From positions 1 to 34,658 of the forward strand of contig JAFGBI010000209.1 in the NCBI GenBank assembly GCA_016933275.1: 34,658 nt of DNA, read 5' to 3'. Source of the stretch: Polyangiaceae bacterium (GTDB taxonomy: Bacteria; Myxococcota_A; Polyangia; Polyangiales; Polyangiaceae). The notes beneath the pieces were generated by a model. The model was not told the origin of the DNA. It saw only the letters and a list, made by a program, of their open reading frames with translations, and made no database searches. Positions 7,238-16,520 of the stretch are shown here, in pieces (within the stretch, counting starts at the first letter, position 1; each line of letters begins with the position of its first letter). A program made the position numbers and the translations under genes.

Positions 7238-8886
7238 CCGAACCGGTCCCTGCCGACACGCAGCCCCGTGCCGTGCCGCTGGTCGCGCTCCACATCACCC
7301 GGCCGCCGCGGTGGTGGCACGTCCGGCACCGCGGGCTTGGGCTTCGTCTTCAGGATGAAAGGCCGAGCGTTGTAGGTCGAGCACGCGTAGATCGGGTTTC
7401 GGTGGAACTCCCAGTGGAAGTAGACGTTGCCGTCCGGGGAGACGATCATCGACGGCGGGCGACCGAACGGGGCGGCCGCCGAAACGGACTCGAGCGCCGC
7501 GACGTCGAAAGCGGTCACCCCGCTCGTCTTGGTGACTCCCATGCGTACGAGGCGGCCCTCGTCACGGTCGACCACGATCTCGAGGAACGTGACGAGATCC
7601 CAACGGTTCAGGGGGTGGCTCGCGGGCAAGGCATCGAGAGAGACGAGGAACGAGTCGGCGAAGATCGGATGGATCCGGTTGTGGACGTGGTTGAGGTAGC
7701 TCGAAAATGGCACCTTTGCCGTGTTGAGCGCGGTCTGGTTGCCGGGCTTCACGGACGCGACATAGTTCTCGATGGAGGCTCGCCAACGGTCGATCCCCAA
7801 GGACGACCAGGAGCCGCGGTGCGCGCTCCGCCGTCGCTCCCCGTCCTTCCGCGCTGCGGCCGAGAGCTGATCCGCGCCCACCACCTCGCGGAGGTCGGTT
7901 GGGGAGAGATTGAGGTTTACTCCGCTCGCGGTCGTGCCCATCCGGCCGAAGCCGAGGAGGTCCTTGGGCCGTGACGGAGGGGGCAAGCGTCGTGGCCGCG
8001 CGCTCTCCGCGGGGCGTGCCGCGCGCTCCACCAGACCGTCCCACGAACCGTCACGAGCTCCCACCACGCCTGGTGTCGCATCCACCGCGTCCACCGCTCG
8101 GTGTTCGGGTGAGCCCCGCGCGGGCGCCGGGGCGGGCGGGGGCGAACCTCCCAGCGGTGCTGCCGCACCGGGAGGGACGGCAGGAGGCGGCGGGGGCGGC
8201 ACCTCGAATTCGAGGGACGCAGGCAATGGAGCGGGCGCTTGGTCCGCCTCGCCCGGCAGGTCCTCGGATTGGGCCACGCGGGACTCGTCCGAGTCGCCGG
8301 GCTCCTCCACGGGGCCCAGGTGGGCCTTGCCTGGACTCGGCACCGGGTCGTTTCGGTCCGTCGCGGTGATGGAGGCCTGCGATTCTTCCGCGACGTGGTT
8401 CGCCTGGTCGGCGATGAATCTGGCGTTGGGGTTGTCCTCCTGGTCGGGGTCGTCCACGTGTTGTACGACCGCGACGCGCCGATCCATCGGTGGGATCACG
8501 AGTTGCTGCGGTGGCGCTGGCTCGTTGGGGTTCTTCGGCTCGGGGGGCTTCGGTTCCTTGGCCAGCTCGTCCGGCAGCTCGTCAGGGAGCTCCGGCGGCT
8601 TCGGCTCCGGCAAGAGGGGAGGACGATCGGGTGCTGGGGGCTCGTCTGGCGGCGGCTCGTCTGGATCCGGCGGCGGCGGATCCTCCGGTGGCTCGTCCAA
8701 GAGGGCGACCTCGATCTCCTCGGGACCGCGTCTGGCCTCGCGGACGATCTCGCCGACGAAATCTCGTAGGACCTGGTGCGCCTCCAGACGCGTCACCACG
8801 CGCTCCGAACCACCATAGCCAACGATGTGCAGGAGGACTGCCGTCGTGATCCAAAGGAAGATCGGGGTCGTCTGCTCGCGCAGCAT
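7234..8886 (-). CDS. TonB-like energy transducer, proline-rich
   Basis: Predicted inner-membrane protein spanning the periplasm. A single N-terminal anchor (IFLWITTAVLLHIVGY, about 9-24) is followed by a very Pro/Glu/Asp-rich stretch (about 60-130) and further low-complexity Pro/Ala segments to about 270, as in the extended linker of TonB. The C-terminal region (about 360-520) has a TonB-C-like pattern: SSYLNHVHNRIHPIF, VDRDEGRLVRMGVTKTSG, FDVAALESVSAAAPF, and the HWEFHRN strand. In classical TonB systems this domain contacts outer-membrane receptors, powered by ExbB/ExbD; neither is adjacent here. Instead it overlaps by 4 bp the gene for a polytopic membrane protein, which may be its partner. 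At 550 residues it is about twice the length of E. coli TonB. The TonB-like fold is inferred from pattern, without an alignment. Confidence 0.78.
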   Translation of the reverse strand: MLREQTTPIFLWITTAVLLHIVGYGGSERVVTRLEAHQVLRDFVGEIVREARRGPEEIEVALLDEPPEDPPPPDPDEPPPDEPPAPDRPPLLPEPKPPELPDELPDELAKEPKPPEPKNPNEPAPPQQLVIPPMDRRVAVVQHVDDPDQEDNPNARFIADQANHVAEESQASITATDRNDPVPSPGKAHLGPVEEPGDSDESRVAQSEDLPGEADQAPAPLPASLEFEVPPPPPPAVPPGAAAPLGGSPPPAPAPARGSPEHRAVDAVDATPGVVGARDGSWDGLVERAARPAESARPRRLPPPSRPKDLLGFGRMGTTASGVNLNLSPTDLREVVGADQLSAAARKDGERRRSAHRGSWSSLGIDRWRASIENYVASVKPGNQTALNTAKVPFSSYLNHVHNRIHPIFADSFLVSLDALPASHPLNRWDLVTFLEIVVDRDEGRLVRMGVTKTSGVTAFDVAALESVSAAAPFGRPPSMIVSPDGNVYFHWEFHRNPIYACSTYNARPFILKTKPKPAVPDVPPPRRPGDVERDQRHGTGLRVGRDRFG

Positions 8887-9084
8887 TGGGGCACCACAAG
8901 GCCGACTGGCTCAGTCGATTCGGAGGCTCTGAACCTATCACCCGACCGTCTGGCCAGCAATCCAGGGACCGCCGTCCGGCCATCGCGAGCAGCCCACCCC
9001 GGGGCCCGTCCCCGAAGCGACCCGGAATCCCAGGATCGGCGATGGTTCAGGGCGTGCCGCAAGGCAGACGCCCACGCGCCACCG

Positions 9085-9924
9085 TCAGGCCTTGGCGATG
9101 GAGTCCCAATACTCGGCGATCTCCTCCGCCGTCCAGGGCCCAGCGGCCGTCTCCTTGAAGCGACCGGCCGTCTCTTCGACCCGATACACGCTGACGCGAC
9201 CGCCGGCGATCACCAGGACCTGCCCGGTCCGGTCTCGACAGAGGTCGCTGCCGAGGTAGAGGTAGGCTGGGGCCACATGGTCCGGCGTGAGGTGGTCGAG
9301 GTCGACGAGCCGAGGAAGCCCCTCGTTCTGGCGGGTCCGCGCGAGCGGGACCACCACGTTCGCGGTCACACCGTACCGCTGAAGCTCGATCGCTGCGGTC
9401 CGAGTGAGCGCGTAGACGCCCGCGTCGGCCACCGCATGGCAGGCCTGACCGATGCTGCCGAAGACGCCAGCGTGGCTCGCGGTGTTGACGATGCGACCGC
9501 GGGACTCGATGAGGTTTGGTAGCGCCGCTCGCAGCATGCGGAGAGTTCCCTGGAGCTGTACCTCCAGGACCGCCTGCCAACGGGTCTCGTCGAGGCTCGT
9601 GAGCGGGACATCCCCAGCGATCCCGGCAGCGTTCACCAGCACGTCCAAGCGCCCGAAGGTCGTCGAGGCGGCGTCCACGATGGCCGCCGCCCCTGCCGCC
9701 GAGGTGACGGACTCTGCCACGGCCAGGGCGCGGCCGCCGCCATCGACGATCTGCTCCGCCACTCGCCTCGCTACCGCGGGTTCGGCGCCGTTGCCGTCCC
9801 GGTCGGTGCCGGGGTCGGCGACCACCACCGCCGCACCCTCGGCGGCAAAGAGCCGAGCAACCGCGCGGCCGATGCCGTTGCCAGCGCCGGTGACGATCGC
9901 GACCTTGCCGAGGAGATGACCCAT
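9085..9924 (-). CDS. Short-chain dehydrogenase/reductase-like protein with altered catalytic residues
   Basis: SDR fold: the nucleotide-binding motif TGAGNGIG (12-19), an NAAG motif (98-101, in DVLVNAAG), and the catalytic Ser in NTAS (S150) are present. Where classical SDRs have YxxxK thirteen residues after that Ser, this protein has H163 and D167 (GQACHAVADAG), so both the proton-donor Tyr and the Lys are replaced. The C-terminal GGRVSVYRVEETAGRFKE segment matches SDRs of the 3-hydroxyacyl-CoA dehydrogenase type. ATG 9924 gives the standard N-terminus (GHLLGKVAIVTGAG); an in-frame start at 10014 would add 30 unusual residues. It lies just downstream of the tandem kinase-like gene on the same strand, probably in one transcript. 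It may be non-catalytic, or use other chemistry; it could bind NAD(P) as a sensor or scaffold. Confidence 0.88.
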   Translation of the reverse strand: MGHLLGKVAIVTGAGNGIGRAVARLFAAEGAAVVVADPGTDRDGNGAEPAVARRVAEQIVDGGGRALAVAESVTSAAGAAAIVDAASTTFGRLDVLVNAAGIAGDVPLTSLDETRWQAVLEVQLQGTLRMLRAALPNLIESRGRIVNTASHAGVFGSIGQACHAVADAGVYALTRTAAIELQRYGVTANVVVPLARTRQNEGLPRLVDLDHLTPDHVAPAYLYLGSDLCRDRTGQVLVIAGGRVSVYRVEETAGRFKETAAGPWTAEEIAEYWDSIAKA

Positions 9925-10035
9925 GGTGTCGTGGATGGCGGGGATGCCCGAACGCCCTCGCGACCAGGACGTAGCACTGGAGCGCTGCCCTAGGGAAGCA
10001 CCCGGTTTCCCCATCCGAGCCCCGGTAGAGGCGGC

Positions 10036-11766
10036 TCACTGAGGATAGATGAGCTCGAGGCTCGAGATCCTGGCCTCGATCTCGCCCGCATCGTCGACCG
10101 TGAAGCCGTGGCTCGGCGCGATGGTGAGGAGCAGATCGTTCTCGACGAGCAATGTCCCATCCAAGCCCGCCTCGCGCACGCGATCCCGGACGCGTTCCAG
10201 AATGCGACTCGCATCCTCGTGGGGCAGAAGCCCGGCGAGCCGAGCCGCCCGCAGATCGATCGGACGCAGCATCTCCCCCTCCCCGCGCGCCGCCCAGGAA
10301 TCGCTGCCGTTGAAGTAACCCCGGAGGGTGATGTAATTGTGCTCCGGTTGCAGGATCGGCGTCCCGTCGGGGCCCAGGATCCCCGTGTGGGTCTCGAAGC
10401 GTCGCGAATCGGCGGAGGCTTCGACCTTGGGCGTGCCCGTGCGGTAGATGGCGCGCACGAAGACGGTGGGAACCCCCGCCTCCGAGAGGCGCTGCGCGAC
10501 CGCGAACGCCTCGAAGGGGCTGTTGTACCCGCGCTCCTGTGCAAGGTCGTCGCGGGCGTCACCGTAGCCCAGCGCGGGCACCTCACCGACGCGCGATGTC
10601 TTGTGGACGAGGTGGATGTTGTCCTTCGTCCGCACGTAGTAGACCTCGTTCGAGCTCGACAAGAGGACTCGCTGGCTCGTTCGCCAGCGCTCGGGGAGAA
10701 AGTAGTCGAAGAGGCGGCCGTTCCGCCCCACCACCCAGAGCATCCCACCCGTGCTCTCCACGTGCCCACACACGTAGGGCACATCGAAGACCTCGCACAT
10801 CGTGAGGTGGTTCGGGAGATCGGTGGGGACGAATCGTGCTCGCTGGTCATCGAGGTAGGTGTGACGCCGTTCCGCCTTCACCTCGGCCTCCCACGCCGCG
10901 GTCCGCAGGAGGAGTTCGTAGTCGACCACCGAGTACGTCCCCTTCTTCACGAGGCAACGGACGTGCCCGAGCTGCCGGCGGCGCGTGCGCGGGCCAGGCT
11001 CGCGTCCGAGGGCCGCCAGTTGCTCGATGTCCGACTCCCCGATGATCACATGGACCGGCTTCATGTCGGCGACGGCGAATCCCTTCTGGTCGAGGTCGGC
11101 AATCGCCTTCTTCGTCATCCGACCGAGGTGGTGGGCGAGCTCGCCACCATCGACGCCGGCGTGGTCGGTCAGTGCCTTGACGATGTCTTCGCCCTCAATC
11201 CACCGATAGATGAGCTTGTACTGCCGCAGGATGTCGATCTCGACCCCCGGATGGCGGGCCTTGATTCGGTTGAACTTGTCGACTGAGCGCCCGCTCTGCC
11301 AGAGCTGCATCTTCTGGGGAGGAACGTAGATCGCGAGCGGTTCCTGGGTGTGGATCTGGAGCGCCGACGGGCCATGCTTGCCGAGCCTGAGCTCCATGAC
11401 CAGCGCGAACTCCTCCCACGGACTGTTGAACTCCGTGTTGATGAATTCGAGCAGGGTCTTGGTATCGAGGGGAACGTCCTCCCCGACCCGGCAATTCTTG
11501 ACGACGAGGTTGAGCCGCCGACCCTCGACCTCCTTGGTGTGGACCCGGTAGACAGCGCTCGTCCCCTCGAGCCGCTCCCGGTGCGAGAGGAACCAGGCGC
11601 GCTCGTACCAGTTCTCGATCTCGAGCAGATCCGCGAAGGGGAGGCCGAACTCCGTCAGATACATGTCGCCGCCGTCGCTCGTGTGGCGGTGGACGTAGGT
11701 AACACCCAGCACGCTGACGATGGACTGCGGGCCGAAGGAGGTAGGACGGATGCTCGCGCTCGCCAT
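10036..11766 (-). CDS. Tandem protein-kinase-like protein of unknown function
   Basis: No known family recognised by name, but the 576 residues look like two diverged copies of a kinase-like fold. Copy 1: VYRVHTK (72-78), VVKN with K90, RVGED, NSPWEEFA with E119 as an alphaC-like Glu, then GFAVADMKPVHVII (229-242, like a HxDLKxxN catalytic loop) and VVDYEL (280-285, DFG-like). Copy 2: VYYVRTK (375-381), LVHKTSRVGE with K389, NSPFEAFA with E419, then GTLLVENDLLLTIA (537-550) and VDDAGEI (557-563). The paired motifs VYxVxTK, KxxRVGE and NSPxExFA argue for internal duplication. ATG 11766 has an AGGG-type ribosome site; upstream extension is less likely. The catalytic residues are non-canonical, so it may be a pseudokinase or an atypical kinase. 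The SDR-like gene follows 111 bp downstream. Confidence 0.7.
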   Translation of the reverse strand: MASASIRPTSFGPQSIVSVLGVTYVHRHTSDGGDMYLTEFGLPFADLLEIENWYERAWFLSHRERLEGTSAVYRVHTKEVEGRRLNLVVKNCRVGEDVPLDTKTLLEFINTEFNSPWEEFALVMELRLGKHGPSALQIHTQEPLAIYVPPQKMQLWQSGRSVDKFNRIKARHPGVEIDILRQYKLIYRWIEGEDIVKALTDHAGVDGGELAHHLGRMTKKAIADLDQKGFAVADMKPVHVIIGESDIEQLAALGREPGPRTRRRQLGHVRCLVKKGTYSVVDYELLLRTAAWEAEVKAERRHTYLDDQRARFVPTDLPNHLTMCEVFDVPYVCGHVESTGGMLWVVGRNGRLFDYFLPERWRTSQRVLLSSSNEVYYVRTKDNIHLVHKTSRVGEVPALGYGDARDDLAQERGYNSPFEAFAVAQRLSEAGVPTVFVRAIYRTGTPKVEASADSRRFETHTGILGPDGTPILQPEHNYITLRGYFNGSDSWAARGEGEMLRPIDLRAARLAGLLPHEDASRILERVRDRVREAGLDGTLLVENDLLLTIAPSHGFTVDDAGEIEARISSLELIYPQ

Positions 11767-11773
11767 CGATGCC

Positions 11774-11965
11774 CTATCCCACGGAGCATAGCCGCGCGAC
11801 AGCGGACACAACGGGATGAGCAGATCCTGAGGGCACGAATCCCGAGGGCCCCCCCGTGACACCCGTCGCATCGCGGGGGACCCCGGTCTCACATACGGGT
11901 GGCGCCCGCAACGGGACGGCCGCGCTCAAGCCGACGGCGAGCACGGCGAGGACCCAGAGGTGCAT
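11774..11965 (-). CDS. Possible short secreted peptide upstream of the kinase-like gene
   Basis: A 63-codon frame whose first 25 residues form a good signal-like segment (MHLWVLAVLAVGLSAAV) with strongly GC-rich third positions; codon bias fades in the second half. Its stop is 7 bp upstream of the kinase-like gene's ATG and overlaps that gene's ribosome site, which suggests coupling. No ribosome site is visible at its own start and I recognise no homolog. It could be a real small exported protein, a broken gene end or chance. Confidence 0.3.
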   Translation of the reverse strand: MHLWVLAVLAVGLSAAVPLRAPPVCETGVPRDATGVTGGPSGFVPSGSAHPVVSAVARLCSVG

Positions 11966-12127
11966 CGCCGGTCATTATTGCTCTCGCCAACCGGCTCCGC
12001 AATCCCGACAGGGCGAGGCCGGCCGACCTCGCTCCGTGTGTCCGTCGTTGCCGCCGACGCGATCGAGGCTCCCGCACCGTCTCCCCCGGGTGACGCCGCC
12101 GCCGCCGTTCGGTAGGCTGCCTCCCCC

Positions 12128-14200
12128 ATGCCCGAACGCCGCATCCTGGTCACCAGCGCCCTACCCTATGCCAATGGTCACATCCACCTCGGCCATCTGG
12201 TCGAGTACCTGATGACCGACATCTGGGCGCGGTTTCAGCGCCTCGCCGGACATCGAACGGTCTACGTCTGCGCTGACGACACCCATGGCACCGCGATCAT
12301 GATCCGAGCCCAGCAGGAGGGGCGGTCCGAGGAGGAGGTGATCGCGGAGATGAGCGCGGCCCATCAGCGCGACTTCGCGGATTTCCAGATCGCATTCGAC
12401 CACTACGGGAGCACCCATTCGGAGTCGAATCGGCGACTGGCCCACGAGATCTGGGCGGCTCACCGCGCGTCGGGGCTCGTCTTCGAGCAGAGCGTCGAGC
12501 AGCTCTTCGATCCCGAACGGGGCGTCTTCCTCGCCGATCGGTTCGTGCGCGGCACCTGCCCGCACTGTGGCGCCGAAGGCCAGGCGGGGGACAACTGCTC
12601 GAGTTGTGGCCGCACCTACGCGCCCACCGACCTCAAGGATCCGATCAGCACCCTCAGCGGGGCAACGCCAGTGGTGCGATCCGCCCAACACTTGTTCGTG
12701 GACCTGGAACGACAACGTCCCTTCCTCGCCGACTGGGTCGCCGATGGTGAGCGGTTGCAGCCCGAAATCGCCAACTACCTACGCGGCTACTTCCTCGAGA
12801 AACCCGCCCAAAGTGGAGAGGGACTCGAGCCCCTGCGGCCGTGGGACGTGTCGCGACCGGCCCCCTATTTCGGCTTCGAGATCCCCGACTCGCCGGGCAA
12901 CTACTTTTACGTCTGGTTCGATGCTCCCATCGGCTACATCGCTGCCACCGCAGACTGGTGCGCGAAGGCCGGCGAGACGTTCGCCGATTGGTGGCGCACG
13001 GACTCCGTGGAGATCCACCATTTCATCGGCAAGGACATCACGTACTTCCACACCCTCTTCTGGCCCGCGATGCTGAAGACGGCGGGGTTCACCCTGCCTC
13101 GCCGCGTGCAGATCCACGGGTTTTTGACCGTCAATGGCGAGAAGATGAGCAAACGCACGGGTACGTTCGTGCTCGCCCGCACCTACCTCGACCACCTCGA
13201 TCCGGCCTATCTCCGTTACTATTACGCAAGCAAGCTCGGCCCGCGGGTGGAGGACCTCGACCTCAACCTGGACGAGTTCGCCGACCGAGTGAACTCGCAC
13301 CTCGTCGGGAAGGTCGTGAACCTCGCGAGCCGCAGCGCCCGCTTCCTCGAGGGTGCAACGCTCGGGATGGCCTACCCCGACGACGAGGGGCTCTTCGCGG
13401 CCGCCGCGGAGAAGGGCGCCGAGATCGCTCGCGCCTACGAAAGCTGCGATCTCGCGCGGGCCATGCGCGAGGTGATGGCGCTCGCCGACCGCGCCAACGA
13501 GTACGTCGACCGCAAGCAACCCTGGCAGCTGAAGAAGCAGCCGGGTCGCGACGCGGAGCTCATGGACGTCTGCACGGTGGCGCTGAACCTCTTCCGGCAG
13601 CTCGTCGTCTATCTGGCGCCGGTGCTGCCCAAGCTCGCGGCCGACGCCGCCGCACTCCTGGGCGAGCCGATCACCGACTGGGCGCAGGCCAGCCAGCCGC
13701 TGCTCGGGACACCCGTCGGTAAGTTCCACCACCTCATGCAGCGGGTGGATCCGAAACAGGTGGCCGCGATGATCAGCGCCAGCACCGTGGACTCGGACGC
13801 GGCGACTACGCCCGAGGTCTCGAAGGCGACCGACGACGGTCCCGAGACGCTAGCTGCCGAACCGCTCGCGCCAGAGTGCACGATCGACGACTTCACCAAG
13901 GTGGACCTCCGCATCGCCCGCGTCGTCGCGGCCGAAGACGTCAAGGAAGCGCAGAAGCTGCTCAAACTCACCGTCAGCCTCGGCGGGGAAACCCGAAGGA
14001 CCCTCTTCGCTGGGATCAAGGCCGCCTACCGACCCGAGGATCTCGTCGGACGCCTCGTCGTTGTCGTCGCCAATCTCGCGCCGCGCAAGATGAAGTTTGG
14101 CACCAGCGAGGGGATGATCTGCGCCGCAGGCCCGGGCGGCACCGAACTGTTCGTGCTCTCCCCGGACCCGGGAGCCAAGCCGGGTCAACGGATCCATTGA
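12128..14200 (+). CDS. metG: Methionine--tRNA ligase with C-terminal tRNA-binding domain
   Basis: Class I synthetase that charges tRNA-Met. Seen in order: the HIGH-type motif in ANGHIHLGH (15-23), a four-Cys zinc knuckle (CPHCGAEG ... CSSCG, about 145-163), the KMSKS-type loop KMSKR (339-343) and the anticodon-binding helical domain (about 390-530). After an Ala/Thr/Glu-rich linker (about 555-585), there is an EMAPII/Trbp111-type OB-fold: [20 protein letters not shown] ... [17 protein letters not shown] ... [13 protein letters not shown]. Length 690 is typical for the dimeric long form. ATG 12128 is fixed by the conserved N-terminus ([14 protein letters not shown]). It stands alone, divergent from the kinase-like gene and convergent with GH12, with a hairpin between the two 3' ends. 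Confidence 0.97.
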   Translation: MPERRILVTSALPYANGHIHLGHLVEYLMTDIWARFQRLAGHRTVYVCADDTHGTAIMIRAQQEGRSEEEVIAEMSAAHQRDFADFQIAFDHYGSTHSESNRRLAHEIWAAHRASGLVFEQSVEQLFDPERGVFLADRFVRGTCPHCGAEGQAGDNCSSCGRTYAPTDLKDPISTLSGATPVVRSAQHLFVDLERQRPFLADWVADGERLQPEIANYLRGYFLEKPAQSGEGLEPLRPWDVSRPAPYFGFEIPDSPGNYFYVWFDAPIGYIAATADWCAKAGETFADWWRTDSVEIHHFIGKDITYFHTLFWPAMLKTAGFTLPRRVQIHGFLTVNGEKMSKRTGTFVLARTYLDHLDPAYLRYYYASKLGPRVEDLDLNLDEFADRVNSHLVGKVVNLASRSARFLEGATLGMAYPDDEGLFAAAAEKGAEIARAYESCDLARAMREVMALADRANEYVDRKQPWQLKKQPGRDAELMDVCTVALNLFRQLVVYLAPVLPKLAADAAALLGEPITDWAQASQPLLGTPVGKFHHLMQRVDPKQVAAMISASTVDSDAATTPEVSKATDDGPETLAAEPLAPECTIDDFTKVDLRIARVVAAEDVKEAQKLLKLTVSLGGETRRTLFAGIKAAYRPEDLVGRLVVVVANLAPRKMKFGTSEGMICAAGPGGTELFVLSPDPGAKPGQRIH

Positions 14201-14231
14201 TCCCAGGGCGTCACCAGGTCCCGAACCGCAG

Positions 14232-14249
14232 GCGAGCCGCGCGGCTCGC
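14232..14249. terminator. Bidirectional hairpin between metG and GH12 gene
   Basis: GCGAGCC (14232-14238) and GGCTCGC (14243-14249) form a perfect 7-bp stem with a GCGC loop in the 53-bp gap between two convergent genes. It could end transcription from both sides, although no T-tract is present on either side. Confidence 0.5.
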
Positions 14250-14253
14250 GACG

Positions 14254-15144
14254 TCAGAGCACATCGACCTGGTACGCGATGCTCTGGAGCCCCGTGCCGC
14301 CACGCCAGATCTCGAAGCCCGCCTCGATGCCGAGGAGGTACCAGCTGCTCGTCAGGTAGCCGCGCGCGATGGCATCGTCGAAGAAGTACTTGAGGTCGAC
14401 CTGGACGGCGCTGATGTCAGTCTCCCGCATGTAGCTCAGGATGGTCCAGGTCCCACCTTCTTCGAGGTAGATCGTCCACCAGGATCCCTCGTACTGGAAG
14501 CGATCCTGGGCTCTGCCGATGGGCCACACGCCGTTCGCCGGATCCTCCCGATGGAGCCAAACCATCAATTCCATCCCGCCCGCCGGATCGGTGTTGCCGA
14601 GGTCGCCGTTGGTCGGGTGGAGCCAGATATCGTAGGCGACGTTGTACTTGTCGCCAGTCGTCGTCGCGAAACACCAGAGGCTCGGCACGGAGCTTACGGT
14701 GGCGAGTTGCCGGCCCATACCATGATCCTGCGTTCGAAACCCCCAGTGCCAGCCCTTGACGATCGAGGGGTAGGCGGCCGGGGCGTCCTCCTGGATATCG
14801 TGGGTGGCGGAGGCCACCTGGAAGCCCACGTAGGAACCGAACTCATAGGGTGCGATGCACTGGGTCCCCCCAGCGCGGTTCCAGATATTGTTCTGGAACA
14901 TGTAGCGGCCGTCCGAGCTCGTCATGGCATCCGTGCTGCCGCAGATGCTGCCAAGCCCGGCCGTCCCCTGAAGGGCGGGGCAGTCTACGGTTGGTTGCGG
15001 CGTCCCGCCGGTGCCCGAGCTCCCACCCGAACCTGCCGGGCCGCTCGCCACGATGGGACCGGAGTCACCCGATCCGCCACAGCCAAAGCCAACGGCCACG
15101 AGGAGGATCCCCAATGAAGGCCCGAGGGAGTGCCGCCCATACAT
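14254..15144 (-). CDS. GH12 endo-beta-1,4-glucanase, lipoprotein
   Basis: Glycoside hydrolase family 12, hydrolysing internal beta-1,4 bonds of cellulose, beta-glucan or xyloglucan with retention. Numbered from ATG 15144: signal segment (9-20), a lipoprotein-type Cys C22 (GFGC), a Gly/Ser-rich spacer (24-50), then the catalytic domain (55-296). Family motifs are FQNNIWNRAGGTQCI (83-97), SIVKGWHWG (127-135), YDIWL (171-175), MELMVWL (191-197) with nucleophile E192, and GIEAGFEIWRGG (272-283) with acid/base E278. The domain is complete. The lipobox is not canonical, so secretion rather than lipid anchoring remains possible. An in-frame GTG at 15180 is less likely. It sits near a GH9 cellulase gene and an AraC-type regulator, suggesting a plant-polysaccharide role. 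Confidence 0.9.
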   Translation of the reverse strand: MYGRHSLGPSLGILLVAVGFGCGGSGDSGPIVASGPAGSGGSSGTGGTPQPTVDCPALQGTAGLGSICGSTDAMTSSDGRYMFQNNIWNRAGGTQCIAPYEFGSYVGFQVASATHDIQEDAPAAYPSIVKGWHWGFRTQDHGMGRQLATVSSVPSLWCFATTTGDKYNVAYDIWLHPTNGDLGNTDPAGGMELMVWLHREDPANGVWPIGRAQDRFQYEGSWWTIYLEEGGTWTILSYMRETDISAVQVDLKYFFDDAIARGYLTSSWYLLGIEAGFEIWRGGTGLQSIAYQVDVL

Positions 15145-15271
15145 CGGACCAACTCTAACAGACGCCGGTGCTCGCGGCACATGACGACCCGAGGACCCGT
15201 ACGGCGAGTTCTCGCTTGCCGCCGCTGCCTACCTCTGATTCCCTGGCCGCTCATCGAGGGAGGAGCCGGCG

Positions 15272-16423
15272 ATGCAACCAACGGGTGGAGGGCAGCAGGG
15301 ACCATACGCGCCGCAAGGATATCCGGTCGGGCCCGGCGGGGTGCCGCCGGGGTCGCCATACGGCGTGCCGCCGAACGCGTACCCGGCGGCTCCGCCCTCG
15401 GGGAAGCAATCGGGCTGCCGCGGCAAGACGCTGCTCGTCGGCGGAGGTCTCGTGGGCCTTGCCCTCCTGGCGTGCGGCACCGTCGGCGTTGGTCTCTTCG
15501 CCTGCGGTGGGCTCGCATACCTCCAGGGACTGGCCGGCGCCAAGCAGACCAGCGTGGCTCACGAGCACCTGCCCAGCACCTGCGAGGCTGTGGTGCGCGT
15601 GGATGTCAAGAGCTTGCTCGCCGTCTCGGCAGTGAAGGAGCAGGTCCTCCCCGCCTTCGACGAACAGGCGAGGAAGGATCCCGATGCCGGCAAGCTCGCG
15701 GCGTTCCTGATGACCGCCCAGCTCGATCCGAAGAAGGATCTCAGGGAGGTCGTCGTGTGCCTCTCGCACCTCGCCGGAAGCCAGCCGGACGTGGTCGCCG
15801 TCATCGGGGGCTCGCTCAAGCCGGACGGGGTGATCAGAGCGCTGGAGCTCCACTCCGCCAAAGGCGAGCTGAAGCCTACCCGGGAGGTGGACGGGCTCAA
15901 GATCATCGAGTCCGCCGACGAGCCGGTGTTCGTGAGCCAGGCCGAAGACGGCGCGATCCTGATCTCGAATCAGCAGTCGCTGATCCTGCTCGCCGCCAGA
16001 ACGAGCAAGGCGTTCGAGGCCTACGAAATCCCGCTCTCGGAGCAGGCATCGGGCGTGATCACCGACTCCGCGATGAGGTCGCTCAGCCAGCACATGAAGG
16101 AGCAGAACCCGCTCGGCGTTTCCACCGACAGCGTGGGCCGCGCCATCGCCAGCGTCTCGCTCGACACGGGGAAAGTCCTGGCCAAGGTCAGTTTCGGCAC
16201 CGCCAACGACGCAACCCTGGTCGCGGGTGCAGCCAACGTGCTGCTCGCCCAGAGCCGACGCCGACCGATCCCGAACGAAATGGCCAACGAAGCTCTCCAA
16301 TCGCTCTCGCTGAGGGCGGAGGGGAAGGATCTCGTCGGCGAGCTGGTCATCCCAAGAACGGCGATCGACGAGGGCGCGAAGGCCTTCGCGAACCAGATCC
16401 GAAAGGCCGACAAGAAGCTCTGA
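15272..16423 (+). CDS. Membrane-anchored protein with Pro/Gly-rich N-terminus, unknown function
   Basis: No family recognised. ATG 15272 has a strong AGGAG site 7 nt upstream. The first 50 residues are a Gly/Pro/Tyr/Gln-rich, probably disordered and cytosolic segment (GPYAPQGYPVGPGG...). One transmembrane stretch rich in small residues follows (LLVGGGLVGLALLACGTVGVGLFACGGLAYL, about 54-84). The remaining roughly 295 residues form a soluble domain with alternating hydrophobic and charged residues, probably extracytoplasmic. Proteins of this build, with a low-complexity N-terminus, one helix and a large soluble domain, are common in Myxococcota genomes and lack assigned roles. It is divergent from the GH12 gene across a 127-bp gap that probably holds both promoters. 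Real from codon bias and ribosome site; function open. Confidence 0.8.
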   Translation: MQPTGGGQQGPYAPQGYPVGPGGVPPGSPYGVPPNAYPAAPPSGKQSGCRGKTLLVGGGLVGLALLACGTVGVGLFACGGLAYLQGLAGAKQTSVAHEHLPSTCEAVVRVDVKSLLAVSAVKEQVLPAFDEQARKDPDAGKLAAFLMTAQLDPKKDLREVVVCLSHLAGSQPDVVAVIGGSLKPDGVIRALELHSAKGELKPTREVDGLKIIESADEPVFVSQAEDGAILISNQQSLILLAARTSKAFEAYEIPLSEQASGVITDSAMRSLSQHMKEQNPLGVSTDSVGRAIASVSLDTGKVLAKVSFGTANDATLVAGAANVLLAQSRRRPIPNEMANEALQSLSLRAEGKDLVGELVIPRTAIDEGAKAFANQIRKADKKL

Positions 16424-16520
16424 TCGCGGGCCGCAGCGCTCCCCGGCCTCGCTCCGGCGCGAAGCCTCTTGCCGACGACCTCCCGCGCGAACCGAAGCCG
16501 TTCGCGCGAACCTTCCGTCC

